Of a stretch of 64,000 bases of DNA, positions 24,960 through 35,474 are shown in pieces. Position 1 is the first letter of the stretch, and every line of letters starts with the position of its first letter. The notes beneath the pieces were generated by a model, which was not told the origin of the DNA, searched no databases, and saw nothing but the letters and a program-made list of their open reading frames with translations. The position numbers and the translations under genes were made by a program. The stretch is from Gigaspora margarita (Eukaryota; Glomeromycota; Glomeromycetes; Diversisporales; Gigasporaceae), in assembly GCA_009809945.1 (NCBI GenBank), contig WTPW01000584.1:297443-361442 (forward strand), in the 5' to 3' direction.

Positions 24960-25906
24960 CTAATTGATTTTTTAGCATATTCAGGTTAAAAAAGTTGTTC
25001 TAACTTTTTCTTGAATGGTTTTTATTACATTATCATTAAATCTTCCAAAAGCTAATGGGCTAATTTTTCTAATTCGCTTAATATTATCCCTTTCTAAACC
25101 TTTGTACTAAATATCTTGTAAATATTTATAGCTAAGTGATTCTTCTTGTTAAAAATGTTACGAGACATGTCAGAGGGAAATTGGTTCTTAATTTCTGTAT
25201 TAAGTAAGGTTCGAGAAGTTTGAAAAGAGTAGTTAGTTTCAAATTCTGCTAGTTTTTTTACTAATGCTTCTCCAAGATGATAGTAAGAATCAAGAACTTC
25301 ATATTCTGCACTAGATACTTCACATATTCTTTCTTTAAGAATTTTTTCAGCTTGAACTATTTTGTCAAGTATTTTAATGAATATTATTTTAGAAGTGATA
25401 TAGAATTTTCTATATTCATGCTTTTAGATATTGGACTAAAGTTTTGTGGTTCTTTGGATAAGTATTTAAAAAGTTTTTTGACCATGTATTCTTCTTCTTT
25501 TAAAAGTGTTAGTATATTATTATCATCTTTAGAATAAATAGGTTGTTGACATTAAGGACATGCTATATTATTTTTTAAGAAAATAATAATACATCTAAGA
25601 TGGAAGCTATGAAGGCAGATCAATATCATAATCGGTTCCAAATTAGTTCTATTGGGTTCAAATAATGGTTTGCTTTATTACACAATAAATACGTTTCAAG
25701 TTCATCTTGAGATATATTTAATTCTATTTGTTTTTGATAATTGGTAGTGCTTTGAGCAAGAACTGTAAGAAGCTATAGATACTGGTTTTTATACTTTTAA
25801 AATATATCAATTTATAATAACTAGAACTTACTAGAAGATTCTATTAATAGTCATGACTTTTATTGATTTCCTATACTTTATTCTCTAGAACAAGCTCATA
25901 GACAAC
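24960..25906 (-). pseudogene. RING-finger protein, C-terminal part (broken), next to the polymerase
   Basis: On the minus strand, one frame around 25530-25650 reads ICLHSFHLRCIIIFL then NNIACP, a stop, CQQPIYS. This is the second half of a RING-type zinc-binding domain (C-x-H-x2-H-x2-C ... C-P-x-C). Upstream, LNISQDELETYLLCNKANHY lies in another frame and would carry the first half of the RING. Downstream, a helical region contains LDSYYHLGEALVKKLAEFET and SRTLLNTEIKNQFPSDMS. Frame changes and stops separate the blocks. RING domains usually act in ubiquitin transfer, but whether this one did is unknown. The N-terminal half of the same gene is probably the coiled-coil frame at 27931-28483, separated by element B. 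Confidence 0.6.
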
Positions 25907-27229
25907 ATCAGCAAATTTATAATAGCATAATCTTACGTAAGATCTTATGAACCATAATATAAGCAAAATATTATGTAATATATAACAGAATATTTCAAAT
26001 ATCAAAATTTCGTTATATTTCATTAGAAATTTTGAAAATTATAACAAAATATTTCGATCTCTTTAAACTAAGCTAGGATCAGTAATTAGTGTAACCTGGA
26101 TCACGCATTGGACTAATTATTTGAAATAGTTTGAATTTTGTACTACAAGATCAGATTCGCTTTTTTGTTTTCCTTCTGTTTCTTTGTTTTTATTTTATTT
26201 TTTTGTTTTCATTTTATTTATTTTTTATTTTATTTTTATTTTGGCACTTTACAAGAACACCTTTGCAAGAAAACTAACAACATTTCGAAACCTTGTACAA
26301 ACCAACCCAATCTGTAACCTGGATTGCATTGGACTAATTTTTTGAAATAGTTCGATAATGTTCAAATTCTGTACTACAAGATCAAATTAGATCTTTTGTT
26401 TATAATTAGATCTTCTATTTTGTTTTTTTTCGCTTTTTGTTTTTTATTTTCATTTCATTTTTTGTTTTCGTTTCATTTTTTTTTGTTTTCATTTTGTTTT
26501 TTTTTATTTATTTATTTTTTATTTTTTTTTCAATTTATTTTTATTTCAGCATTTTACAAGAACACTTTGCAAGAAAACAAACAACTATTTGAAACCTTGC
26601 GCAGCCTACCCAAAAATTTTGACGCTTTGCAAGAACACAACCGATGTCTCCAGCAATTTCTAAATTTCTAAGAACACTTCTTTAAAGAAATAAAAGTTTA
26701 GTTAGGACTTTATTTATTTTTTCGTTTGACATAATTTGTTTTTGTTTTTTTGTTTTTTTTTTTAAAATTTGGTTTATTAATTTATTTTATTCCAGTACTT
26801 TGTGAGAAAAAAACCCTTACTTCCTGGCGCTTTGCAAGAAAACCAACCCAGACTTTTTTGGCACTACATGACTTTTTTGGCATTTTGCAAGAACATTAAC
26901 CCAACTTTCGAATTTGCAAGAACGTGAACTCTTACTTTAGAGAAATGAAGATTTGTGGCTTCATTTATTTTTTTTATATTAGTTTGCTTACACATTTTGT
27001 TTTTTCGTTTGTTTTTTTTTTTACTTGTTTTTTTTTATTTTTATTTTATTTTATTTATTCCTGACTTCTTCGACACTTTGCAACTTTTTCTGAACTTTAC
27101 AAGAACACTAGCTTTAACTCCTCAGGCACTTTTCAAGAACATACTAGATTTCTCTGGCAATTTGCAAGAACACTAACACTTCTGAGAAATGTTTTTTTTA
27201 TTTTTTTCACTTCTTTGAAGTATTTAGAA

Positions 27230-27352
27230 AAAGAGAACGAAACAAAGGTTATAGCCGGAACAAAAGAAATAGCCAAAGCAAAGATGATAGAAAACAAAGA
27301 AGCGAAGATAATAGCTAAATTTGGGGTAAGCGAAAATAAGTGTATAGAGTTA
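27230..27352 (+). other. short coding-like purine-rich block in element B
   Basis: One frame reads ENETKVIAGTKEIAKAKMIE and then NKEAKIIAKFGVSENK without a stop, which looks more like a lysine-rich helix than random AT-rich sequence. It has no ATG of its own and I recognise no family. It could be a captured exon or simply chance. Confidence 0.25.
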
Positions 27353-27475
27353 GTTTTTTGTATATAGTAATAGAATTAGATGCAATGAAGTGCAAAAGTA
27401 GTTTAAAATAGGGCGAGTTTTTTGTATATAGTAATAGAAATAGATGCAACGAAGTGCGAAAGTAGTTTAAAATAT
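27350..27475. repeat. 63-bp tandem duplication
   Basis: GTTTTTTGTATATAGTAATAG, then TAGATGCAATGAAGTGC or ..GCAACGAAGTGC, then AAAAGTAGTTTAAAATA occur twice in succession inside element B. Confidence 0.85.
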
Positions 27476-27930
27476 TTGTAATAATGTAAATAATACTAAT
27501 AATGTAATATATAATAAAGTATGTAATATTAATTAAAAATGTATATTTAATAAATGTAAAATATAATGTATAATAATAAATAAATATAAAATTTTATATT
27601 AAATTATGATACTGTGCAAAAATCTGTAAAAAAGCGTGATTATGTGAATATATATATTGTTAATTTATTTTTTAAAAATTTTGAAAATTCGGAAAACAAT
27701 GCAAAACAATGCGAAATCATCACATAATATGCAAACTATTACCTCCTGTAACCCCTTTTTTTTTGTTGATTTATTTTGCAATATATTTCGAAATATTTTG
27801 AAATAATAACCATAATATTACTGTAATATAACATAATATATTACATAATAAATCGTATCAAACATAAGATTTTCGTTATATTACAGGCCGTAATATCTTA
27901 CATAAGATTATGTATATATAATTCGCTGAT

Positions 27931-28483
27931 GAAGGCTCTTTAAATTACTATAAACCCAATCTGGTAACTTTGGTTTTTCTTGCTTATTTGTTATCTCTAT
28001 TACCTTTTCAGCTAAAAGAAAATTGTAAAAAGATGGATATGGTATAGAATTTATTAACTTAACTTCTAATTTGCCTATCTTAGCTTCAAGAGAAAGAATT
28101 GTAATCTTGTCAATGGATAAAGTTTTCTGGGCCAAAGTTGTCTTTCTCTTTAGTGTTTTAATATTTGATTTGAGCAGGTTAATTTCGTCAAAATAAGACT
28201 TTTGATCAGAAATAAGTTGGGATCTAACCTTTGTAGTAGATTCATTCACCTGGTTAATCTTATTTTCAATATTAGTATAGATTTGTTAAAACTCTTCCTC
28301 TCGTTCTGAATACTTGGCTAGCAACTTCTTGCTAAAATCATTAATTTTGGCCTTAGATTTAAAAGTAGAATATAATTTTTCTTTAAGCTCTTGCTTATAA
28401 GTGCTACCAAGTCATTGGCTAACCCCTCTAAAGGAACTATTACTTTTATTATTGATATCTTTCAAGGTATAAACATTGGTCAT
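27931..28483 (-). pseudogene. coiled-coil N-terminal half of the RING-type gene (broken)
   Basis: From an ATG at 28483 (minus strand) the frame reads MTNVYTLKDINNKSNSSFRG. It is broken by a TGA and a TAA, then continues open to the element B boundary. The 27908-28249 section is rich in heptad-like Leu, Ile, Lys and Glu (EINLLKSNIKTLKRKTTLAQ, SLEAKIGKLEVKLIN), consistent with a coiled coil. It ends in LPDWVYSNLKSLHQRI exactly where element B begins. On the far side of B the minus strand resumes with FADVVYELVLENKV and then the RING remnant, so I infer one interrupted gene. Function unknown. Its position beside the polymerase suggests an accessory gene of the Polinton-like element or a host gene nearby. 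Confidence 0.5.
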
Positions 28484-28767
28484 TACTTTTTTTTTGGTTT
28501 ATTTTTTAGTATAGTAAAAAAAAATTTAAGTAAAATTTATATTTAGAATAATATACTTTCAGTTTCTCTAGAATTTTCTATTTATCAAATTCTTCCCAAA
28601 CCTCCTATTTATACTGTATATCCTATATATCCAGAATATTTTCTTTCTATATATCCTATATATTCAAAAATAATATATACTTTCTATATATCCTATTTAT
28701 ATATTCTATTTAATAAATTATTTTAGAATAATATATCTAATATATTAGATATAAAAAAATTACTACT

Positions 28768-29290
28768 ATGCTTAGGCAATGCATGAGATGTAATGCTCCT
28801 TCTTTTTTATTAGCAGATTATAATTTTATTATGCAATGCCATAATGAGAGACTGAGGTCTAAAGTTTTAAATGAGCTAAAAGAAAAATATAGCACATCAC
28901 AAAAATGTATTTATCAGATCTGGAGAGGTGAAGAAAAAATAGGATTGCATGGGATCAACTGATTTATTCATTTAATTCTGAAGAAACTACTAGTACAAAA
29001 ATTTTAGAGAACTTAGATAATACAGATTTTCAAAATGAATACAATTCTACTATTTTAGCACTAGAAAATATAGAGCATAATATTGGATTAGAACCCTGTT
29101 CTCCTACAAATTCAAAAAATTCTGTTAACAAACCATTGTTTTACTCTAAATTAAAAGCATTGTGAAAAGGCAGGCTTAGAAAGTTTGAATATTAGCAAAG
29201 AAGATCTTAATGCATTTTATGAAAAAGAAGCCATTCAAGATAAAAAAAATATAGCAAAATATAAATGTATACTAGTCAAGTAAAAGATTT
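28768..29290 (+). pseudogene. short Cys/HTH-like protein of unknown function (broken)
   Basis: The frame from 28768 starts MLRQCMRCNAPSFLLADYNF with a C-x2-C pair. It continues through LRSKVLNELKEKYSTSQKCI, which has the look of a helix-turn-helix, to IWRGEE. A frame change follows. The next frame (to about 29160) reads NRIAWDQ.. YSFNSEETTSTKILENLDNT, then KPLFYSKLKAL. After another shift, CEKAGLESLNISKEDLNAFY leads to about 29290. The consistent composition across frames shows one protein of at least 160 residues that lost its frame. I do not recognise the family. It may be a DNA-binding accessory protein of the Polinton-like element. Confidence 0.5.
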
Positions 29291-29384
29291 AGCTCATCAT
29301 AAATGATAAAAGCTCTTCACATACTTCATTAAGAATTTTTTAGCATTGAGGGTATCAAATAACATTTTTTCAAGCTCTTTTATA

Positions 29385-30713
29385 CAGGGTTGGCATTGGA
29401 CAATGTCCAAATAAATTTAATTGGACATTTGGACATTTGGACATAGTCCAAATGTCCAAATAATTTTTTGGACCTTCAGGCATTGGACAATGTTCAAATA
29501 AATTGTAAGATTTATTGGACATATGTCCAAATAGTCAATTGGACATATGTCCAATTGTCCAATAATTTTATTGGACAATTTTAACAATATGATGACAAAA
29601 GCTTTACCATATATTGCCACCTCTGAAAATAAGCTAGCCCTCTCTTTTGGTCAACAAACTCAAAATATCTTTGACCCGAAAATAAGCTACCTCACGATCG
29701 ATGATAGTTGCTACATAGTAAAGTCCAAAGTTTACTATGCAAATCGATTATAGTCGCTTAAGTAAACTTTTTCANNANNNNAAAATACACANACTNNAAA
29801 ATTTTNAANAAATTTGAAGAANTTTTTATTAATTGGTTTTTAATTTTTACGTTCAACGAATAAATTAAAATTTTATTAACAAAATATATTCGTTGAAATT
29901 AAAAATTAAAAGTCAAATAATAAAAGGTATTCCAATTCTGAAGAAACTTTCAGTATATATGTATTTTAGTCTTCCAAACAAGTTTACTTAAGCGCTAATA
30001 ATCGATTTGCTTGGTAGAATTTAGACTTTACTATGTATCAACTATTTGCGATTGCCCAAAAATTGATTTTATCCAAAAATAATCAAAATCATCCAAAAAA
30101 AGGAGCTCATTTTTTAGAAACAACATTTAATAATTTTATTTTTATTTCTTATAAACTTTTTTACTCTTTAATTTACAATAATAATTTATTAATAAATGGT
30201 TCTAATTCAAAATGTTGATCTTGGCTAATTTATTTTATTTGGTGTGTTTTTTTTATAATATGCCTTAATTAAATTAAAAATAAAAGCAAATGTTGTCATT
30301 ATTCTTTTTGAAATACAATTATTTTACAGTTTTAATATTCTGTTTGATAATCATATTTCACTAGAGCAATACCAAATATATATTTTAAACTTGTATTTTA
30401 CATATAAACATATTGCAAGTAAAATAGAATTTAAGTTGGTTCAGTAGTGTCAATATGTATATATTTTTATAATACTAATGATTATTATTATTATTAGTAG
30501 ACTTTTTAAATATACTGTAAATTAGAAATATTTTGTTTTGTGAATATTGGTCTAAATTAAGTTTAATTTAGGCCAAAATTAAATTAATTTTTTTTTAATG
30601 TCCAATAAAAAAAGTTACTATGTCCAATCAAATTATTTGGACAATTGGACATTGTCCAAATGTCCAAATGTCCAAATTGTCCAAATGTCCAATATTGTAA
30701 CATGCTATTCCTG
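29385..30713. mobile_element. hAT-type non-autonomous element with GGACA-rich ends
   Basis: CTTTTATA is duplicated exactly (29377-29384, 30714-30721). The ends are CAGGGTTGGCA and the inverse of CAGGAATAGCA. The left 190 bp and right 100 bp are packed with GGACA/TGTCC repeats, many as back-to-back palindromes such as GGACATATGTCC. The pentamer occurs about 16 times at the left and 9 at the right. Such subterminal clusters are typical transposase-binding sites in hAT elements. No transposase frame is present. It lies within or at the edge of the minus-strand gag/protease remnant. Confidence 0.9.
29695..30053. repeat. internal inverted repeat in the hAT element, with scattered Ns
   Basis: GATAGTTGCTACATAGTAAA and TCGCTTAAGTAAACTT on the left are inverted on the right (29980-30050). 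Between them lies another palindrome around 29848-29895 (CGAATAAATTAAAATTTT..ATTCG). Ns at 29775-29822 sit in one arm, as expected where hairpins hinder sequencing. It may be a nested MITE or part of the hAT element itself. Confidence 0.75.
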
Positions 30714-30721
30714 CTTTTATA

Positions 30722-31300
30722 TAGTTGTTTTTTTCACTAATATATTAGTTTTACTCCTATTATAAACCAAAAGTGGAATAGTAATACCTTTTCTATTAAC
30801 TGATGCTATAAACTCACTCTTTACTATAGGTTCCCAGCCAGCTCAATGTTGCCAACTAGTGCCAAGAATAAATAATAATATATTATTACTATTATTATCT
30901 TTTTCTGTTAGTAAAACTAAAAACTCATCTGAAATTGTTAGGGGAGTGACAAAAATTAGGTGATTTTTTAGTGAGGAAGGGGCAAAAAATGCTGAAATTA
31001 TATATAGAGACCTGACCAAATTTATATTAAGGAGAGGAAGGGGGAGTAGGCCTCTAATAAAAAATAATTAGATGATTAATGACATGGCCCTTAAAGTATC
31101 ATTTCTGATATCTATAGTAACAGGTATATCAGAAAAGGTCCCAATAGATTGTTTTTTACCTACAGCCCCTGTTAGTCTATAAACCTTTTTTCTATTTATT
31201 TTTAGCCCAAAATATTTAAATAAAATGGTTTGCAATATTTTCAAAAATATGTGACCTATCCGAACCTGTATCGAGTAATGCATAAAGTATTTCTAAATCA
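30722..31300 (-). pseudogene. retropepsin-like protease of a minus-strand LTR retrotransposon (broken)
   Basis: On the minus strand the frame near 31283 reads GHIFLKILQTILFKYFGLKI then FSDIPVTIDIRNDTLRAMSL. After about 120 bp of apparently inserted sequence (30935-31065) it resumes as ISDEFLVLLTEKDNN and ILGTSWQH, a stop, AGWEPIVKSEF. That pattern (a VTIDI strand, a long strand, then ILGTxW) is the C-terminal half of a retropepsin. The DTG box should precede it. The sequence TGSDRS would fit near 31270 in another frame, but I cannot read it cleanly. The hAT element 29385-30713 lies directly downstream. Confidence 0.6.
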
Positions 31301-31647
31301 TATACTTTACATGAAATAGTGGCATAATTATTGGGTTTCTTTATTTACAAAAAGTTTATTTTTAATAGATCAAACCAATTTCGAAATAATTGAGCTTCTT
31401 GATATTGTTTTATAGCATAATTTAAAGAAGAAGTCACTCCTTACCTTCTCACAATAATTGCTTGAAGTCAAATATGCTGGCATATCTTTTTCTGAGCATG
31501 TAAAAAAAAATGGCTCTAAAATAAATTGATACTTTTTTATTATATTTTCACATACTTTGTCTATTTCTTTATTCATATATTTTTTTGAATGATATGAATA
31601 AAATGAGTCTTTCATTTTAGGAAATAATTTACTAAGATCTGTATATA

Positions 31648-32954
31648 TAGTGGCCTACTATATTATTATGGACACTTTTTGGGTGACCATTACTCAAAAT
31701 CGAGTAAGTAAATGTAGCATGAAATTTATATCACATGACCATCCAATCTCATGGTACAACATACTAAAATTTTACATGATTTCATTACATCGTGCAGTAA
31801 TTATGCAAAAAATTCTAAAAATTTGATTTTTTATTTGTGCGAAAGCCAAAATTTTGCATTTTTTATTTTTCTCATTTTTTTTTTTACATTTTATATAAAA
31901 AAAACAAATTATATTATAATATTTGATGGGTCCCCCCAAGTTTCTATACAAGCATCAACCCGATTGGGGATGCTGACGACAGTCTGTGGCAAAGTTCTGG
32001 TAGTGTTTCATACCACAATTTTTTAACAAGAGCAACCGGCTTTACGTGATTACTAATGCCCATTTTTTATTTTGTTCATGCCAGAGGAACCCAGAAAAGG
32101 ATGTATATAGGTCTCATCCGACTACAACACACCACTCCCAATGTTCAAGTGCCTATTTATACCTTTTTTCCATATTCTCAGCCATAATAAGAGGCTTTGG
32201 GGATGATACAAGAGGACAAGCCCAAACTGTGCAAAGCATAGCACATGGTACTCTCGGAAATTGTTTTTTTGCTTTGACAATTGTATAGGTTGGTTATTTG
32301 TGTAAGGCTGAGATAGCAGTTGCCACCTGTGACTAAGCCTTTAAGGTTTTTGAGATCAAAGGATGTTAGAGTTTTCGATCGACCAGTCCTTTTTTTTTGA
32401 ATTTCTGTGCCTGACTCACTATACTGCTTTATGACATTCCACAGAACTTTTACTACAACCAGCCACAGCTGCAATTGTACGATATGAATCACCTCTTTGG
32501 TGTCTATAAATTATGGCTCCTCGCTAACTTTCTGTTAAATCTTTCTTTACGCCCATTTTTTGTGGGAAAAAAAATTAAGATGCACATTTGTTTATTTTTA
32601 TACTGACTGGTCATACAGATATACCTATTTTATACCTTGTAATGTGATCTGGGTGTCACACTATATTTGAGTGAAAATTTAACCAATTTGAGCAAAAAAT
32701 CGATTTTTTGTGAATTTTTTTTAAAAAAAAAATTCAAAAAATTCTGAAAATCGATTTTTGTACAACTCCGAAAATGTTACTTTGTACTATCTTTTGCATT
32801 ACTCCAGTGCAATCTAATAATACTGCGTAAAATGTTAGTATGTTGTACCATATGATCAGATGGTCATGTGATATAAATTTCGTGCTGTGTTTACTTACCC
32901 GATTTTGAGCGACGGTCACCCAAAAAGTGTTCGTAATAATATGGTAGGCCACTG
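31648..32954 (-). mobile_element. Tc1/mariner element with degenerate transposase
   Basis: Inverted repeats of about 100 bp (AGTGGCCTAC at the left, the inverse of CAGTGGCCTAC at the right, then GTGACC and CATGTGATATAAATTTC) are flanked by TA (31646-31647, 32955-32956). The interior carries transposase fragments on the minus strand. It is inserted in the minus-strand gag/protease region of the LTR element. Confidence 0.92.
31925..32556 (-). pseudogene. Tc1-like transposase (broken, catalytic core partly deleted)
   Basis: From the minus-strand ATG at 32556 (MGVKKDLTES, then a stop) the helix-turn-helix region reads SYRTIAAVAGCSKSSV. A one-base frame change then leads to WNVIKQYSESGTEIQKKRTG, the second DNA-binding helix region, and LTSFDLKNLKGLV. 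After more shifts SDETYIHPF supplies the first catalytic Asp. Soon after that, RTLPQTVVSIPNRVDACIET and WGGPIKY give the conserved C-terminus. The segment that should hold the second Asp and the third acidic residue is missing, so this copy cannot catalyse transposition even apart from the frame damage. Confidence 0.85.
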
Positions 32955-32956
32955 TA

Positions 32957-34918
32957 TTTCTGTTAGAATTTCTTTAGAGCATTGAAAAATATATCTTGTT
33001 AAAACATATTTAACTAATTCTATAAATATCTGATTTTTATTAATAGTTTTTTTACTAGTTTTTGGTTTTTTGAATTTCTTTTTTATAGAAGATTTAGAAA
33101 GCCCTTTGTTTTTTTTATATTAAAACAATTAGTTTCTTTATATTCAATCTCACTATTTTCTTGGTCACTTTTTTCTTGGCTACTTTCTTCTTGATTACTT
33201 TCATTAATTATAAACTCTATATCATCTTCTGATTGGCTTTGGTCTAATATTCGTATTGAAAGCTAGTGATATTATTAATTTTTTTTGTCTTTCTAACTTT
33301 GGGGCAATTCTTTTTTGTATGACCAGCTTTTCTACAAATAGAATAGTATCTTCTTATTTTCTTTGATTTTGTTAATTTTTTAGCTATAGGCTTTTTTGTA
33401 GCATATAATTTTTTTGATTGAATGTTATAATTCGCATAACCTAATCTTTTATATAATTCTTCTTCAATAAAATTTTCTAAAGCATCCAGATTTCTAGTTG
33501 CATCATCAGAATACCCTAGTCTTTGGACTATAAAATCTAAATGATCATACGCTTTTTATATATTGTTAAATTTTCACTGGGTATTGTATTAGATAAAATT
33601 ATAGGAACTGATAAATTGCTATTAACTCTATTATATGTAAAGGTAGAAGGTTTTTGCTCAAGCCATGTGTCCTTAACAGCTGTAAAGAAAGCATTTATAT
33701 CTGCAGGATTTGTTATTTTTACTCTTGTAAATAATTCATCAGGTAAATGATTCTATAATATAGCCAATGCATCCAGGTTATTGTTTGGTGTCTGTAACAA
33801 TAAAAGATGAATTCTGTTTTCATAGGTTTGAGGAGTATCGGTCTAGTTAAATTTTTCTTGTGCTAATCTGGACAAAGAGGTATTGCATGATCCTATAGTT
33901 TCTTTATAATATTTATACTATAACCAAGCTAAGAATCATGTTGGGGTATCAATATTTGTACCTATGGGATGTTGGGCTGGAATAGATGTATATTTACCAG
34001 ATATTTTAGATTTTAAAATTTAGCTTTTATGGTATCATTAAATTTAGCAACTTCCAATGTACCTCTATATGAAAATACTTGTACTACTCTATATAATATT
34101 CATCAGGAGGTTCCTGGCCTATATATTAGGAAATTTTGCAATCAATAGGAATAATGAAAACATAACATCTTGTAAGGTTGTCATGTTTGTTAAATTATTA
34201 TTTTGTAATAATATAATTTGTTGATTTAAATTTAAAATTAATTGTTCTGAATTTCTGCATTTATTTTTTCATTTGGTGTATTGTTTTTCTGTAAGATTTA
34301 AGAGATATGTAGTAATTGCTCCATCTGTCTTATAGTTTTGTAGTTGCTATTAGGTTCATCTATTTAAGAAATACAAGTCAAAGTTTTCTTGAATTAATTT
34401 GCTAACTTATCTATTTTTATTACGGTATAAGAACCACCAGCAATGGCATTCTTTTGCTTCATTATTATAAACTATAGTCATTAAATTCAAGTCTATTCCA
34501 GTATTATTTTGAAGCATAGCTAACTGGGTTTGTAAATTTGTTAACTGGGTTTGCAAATCTGCTACTTGATTTTTTGCATAAATTGCTTGCCTATTGACTC
34601 GTGGATATATATCTTGTACCAACTCTTCAAACCTATCTCCAGCTTCAAAAATTATTTTAAGATAATCTGCAATATCATTTAATGTTAGAGCTGTTGTAAT
34701 TGGGCTTTGAAAGTACTGTCTAATTTTATTAATCTCTCGCTTAATTCTATTATTTTGGATAATGGCTTGATTTTTAGGTAAAGATAATTGGGGTGATCCT
34801 GGTTGTTGTGTCATATCACTATCTTCTTCCAATTCTTGCTCGAAGTTAAATTTATTATAATCTACTTTTTTTTCTTGAAAATTGTTTTCTATATATATTG
34901 TTGCGGCTGAAGCTGGAA
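32957..34918 (-). pseudogene. gag-like protein of a minus-strand LTR retrotransposon (broken)
   Basis: The longest open part (34407-34832, minus) reads MEEDSDMTQQPGSPQLSLPK, with a coiled-coil stretch of repeated LQTQL. Further fragments include KYTSIPAQHPIGTNIDTP (about 33970) and NNNLDALAIL then FTRVKITNPADINAFFTAVK (about 33700). This is the usual retrotransposon gag layout ending in a zinc knuckle near 33320. There the sequence is Y-S-I-C-R-K-A-G-H-T-K-K-N-C, so the first Cys of the CCHC knuckle is Tyr. Many stops occur. The Tc1-like element at 31648-32954 separates gag from protease. Confidence 0.7.
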
Positions 34919-34989
34919 ATGGCTAAAGCTGGAAAACAGATAAGCTGATTTAAAAAAATAAGTCCTACCAAAATCCACTTATACTCTTT

Positions 34990-35045
34990 TATTATTAAAA
35001 CTAACCCTAAACCATAACCTAACCCTAAAAAAACCCTAACAAAAG
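34990..35045. repeat. telomere-like CCCTAA tract, interstitial
   Basis: CTAACCCTAAACC, CCTAACCCTAAA and ACCCTAAC follow each other within about 50 bases. It is degenerate and internal. Confidence 0.75.
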
Positions 35046-35099
35046 GCCCTAAAATTTTTTAAAAATTTCATATTAAAATAATTAAAATTTCTAGTATCA

Positions 35100-35466
35100 G
35101 CCATGACATATATTTTTTTAAGCTTTTAGAAAAATATTTATTAAGTTTGTCTATTTTATTCTAAAAAATGCTAACTTCTTTTCTAAATAATCTATATAAT
35201 TTTCTTGCTTTTCAGATTTTTTAAATACATTAGCTAATCATTTTATAAGATCAGAAATTTCTGATCGCAGTAGGTCTAGCTCTTCATCCCAAATTGGGAT
35301 TTCTTTTTCAAGATAATTAATATAATCCTCTTTTGAGACAAGATCCTGTTGTAATCAATTTTGTATTGCTAATAAAGCATCTTTAAATTGATTGATTCGA
35401 TCACTTATTTATCTTATAGTTATATAAAAGGGATCAAAATGTGAGAACCAATTATTTTTATTGATC
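35100..35466 (-). pseudogene. second gag-like coiled-coil fragment (broken)
   Basis: The minus strand reads NNWFSHFDPFYITIR, stop, ISDRINQFKDALLAIQN, stop, then QQDLVSKEDYINYLEKEIPI and WDEELDLLRSEISDLIK, stop, then FKKSEKQENYIDYLEKKLAF. The spacing of Leu, Ile, Glu and Lys suggests a coiled coil. It lies upstream of the gag frame on the same strand and is cut on its N-terminal side by the hAT element at 35475-36316. It could be an N-terminal part of the same gag or a separate small gene. Not recognised beyond that. Confidence 0.45.
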
Positions 35467-35474
35467 CTCAGAGA

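Larger units (their letters stand above)
25907..27930 (+). mobile_element. T-rich terminal-inverted-repeat element, copy B
   Basis: The left end is ATCAGCAAATTTATAATAG and the right end is the inverse of ATCAGCGAATTATATATA. Directly inside each is the near-palindromic CATAATCTTACGTAAGAT. The interior has the same T tracts and the same repeated CTTTGCAAGAACAC-like blocks as copy A, in the same orientation. It also has GATCAGATTAGATCTTTTG-like sequence after the left end. It separates coding blocks that face the same way on either side. Frames such as 26396-26671 are low-complexity Phe runs from the T tracts, not proteins. Confidence 0.75.

Noticed and set aside
32046..32288. Plus-strand frame in the Tc1-like element
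   Set aside because: It is the antisense of the transposase remnant.
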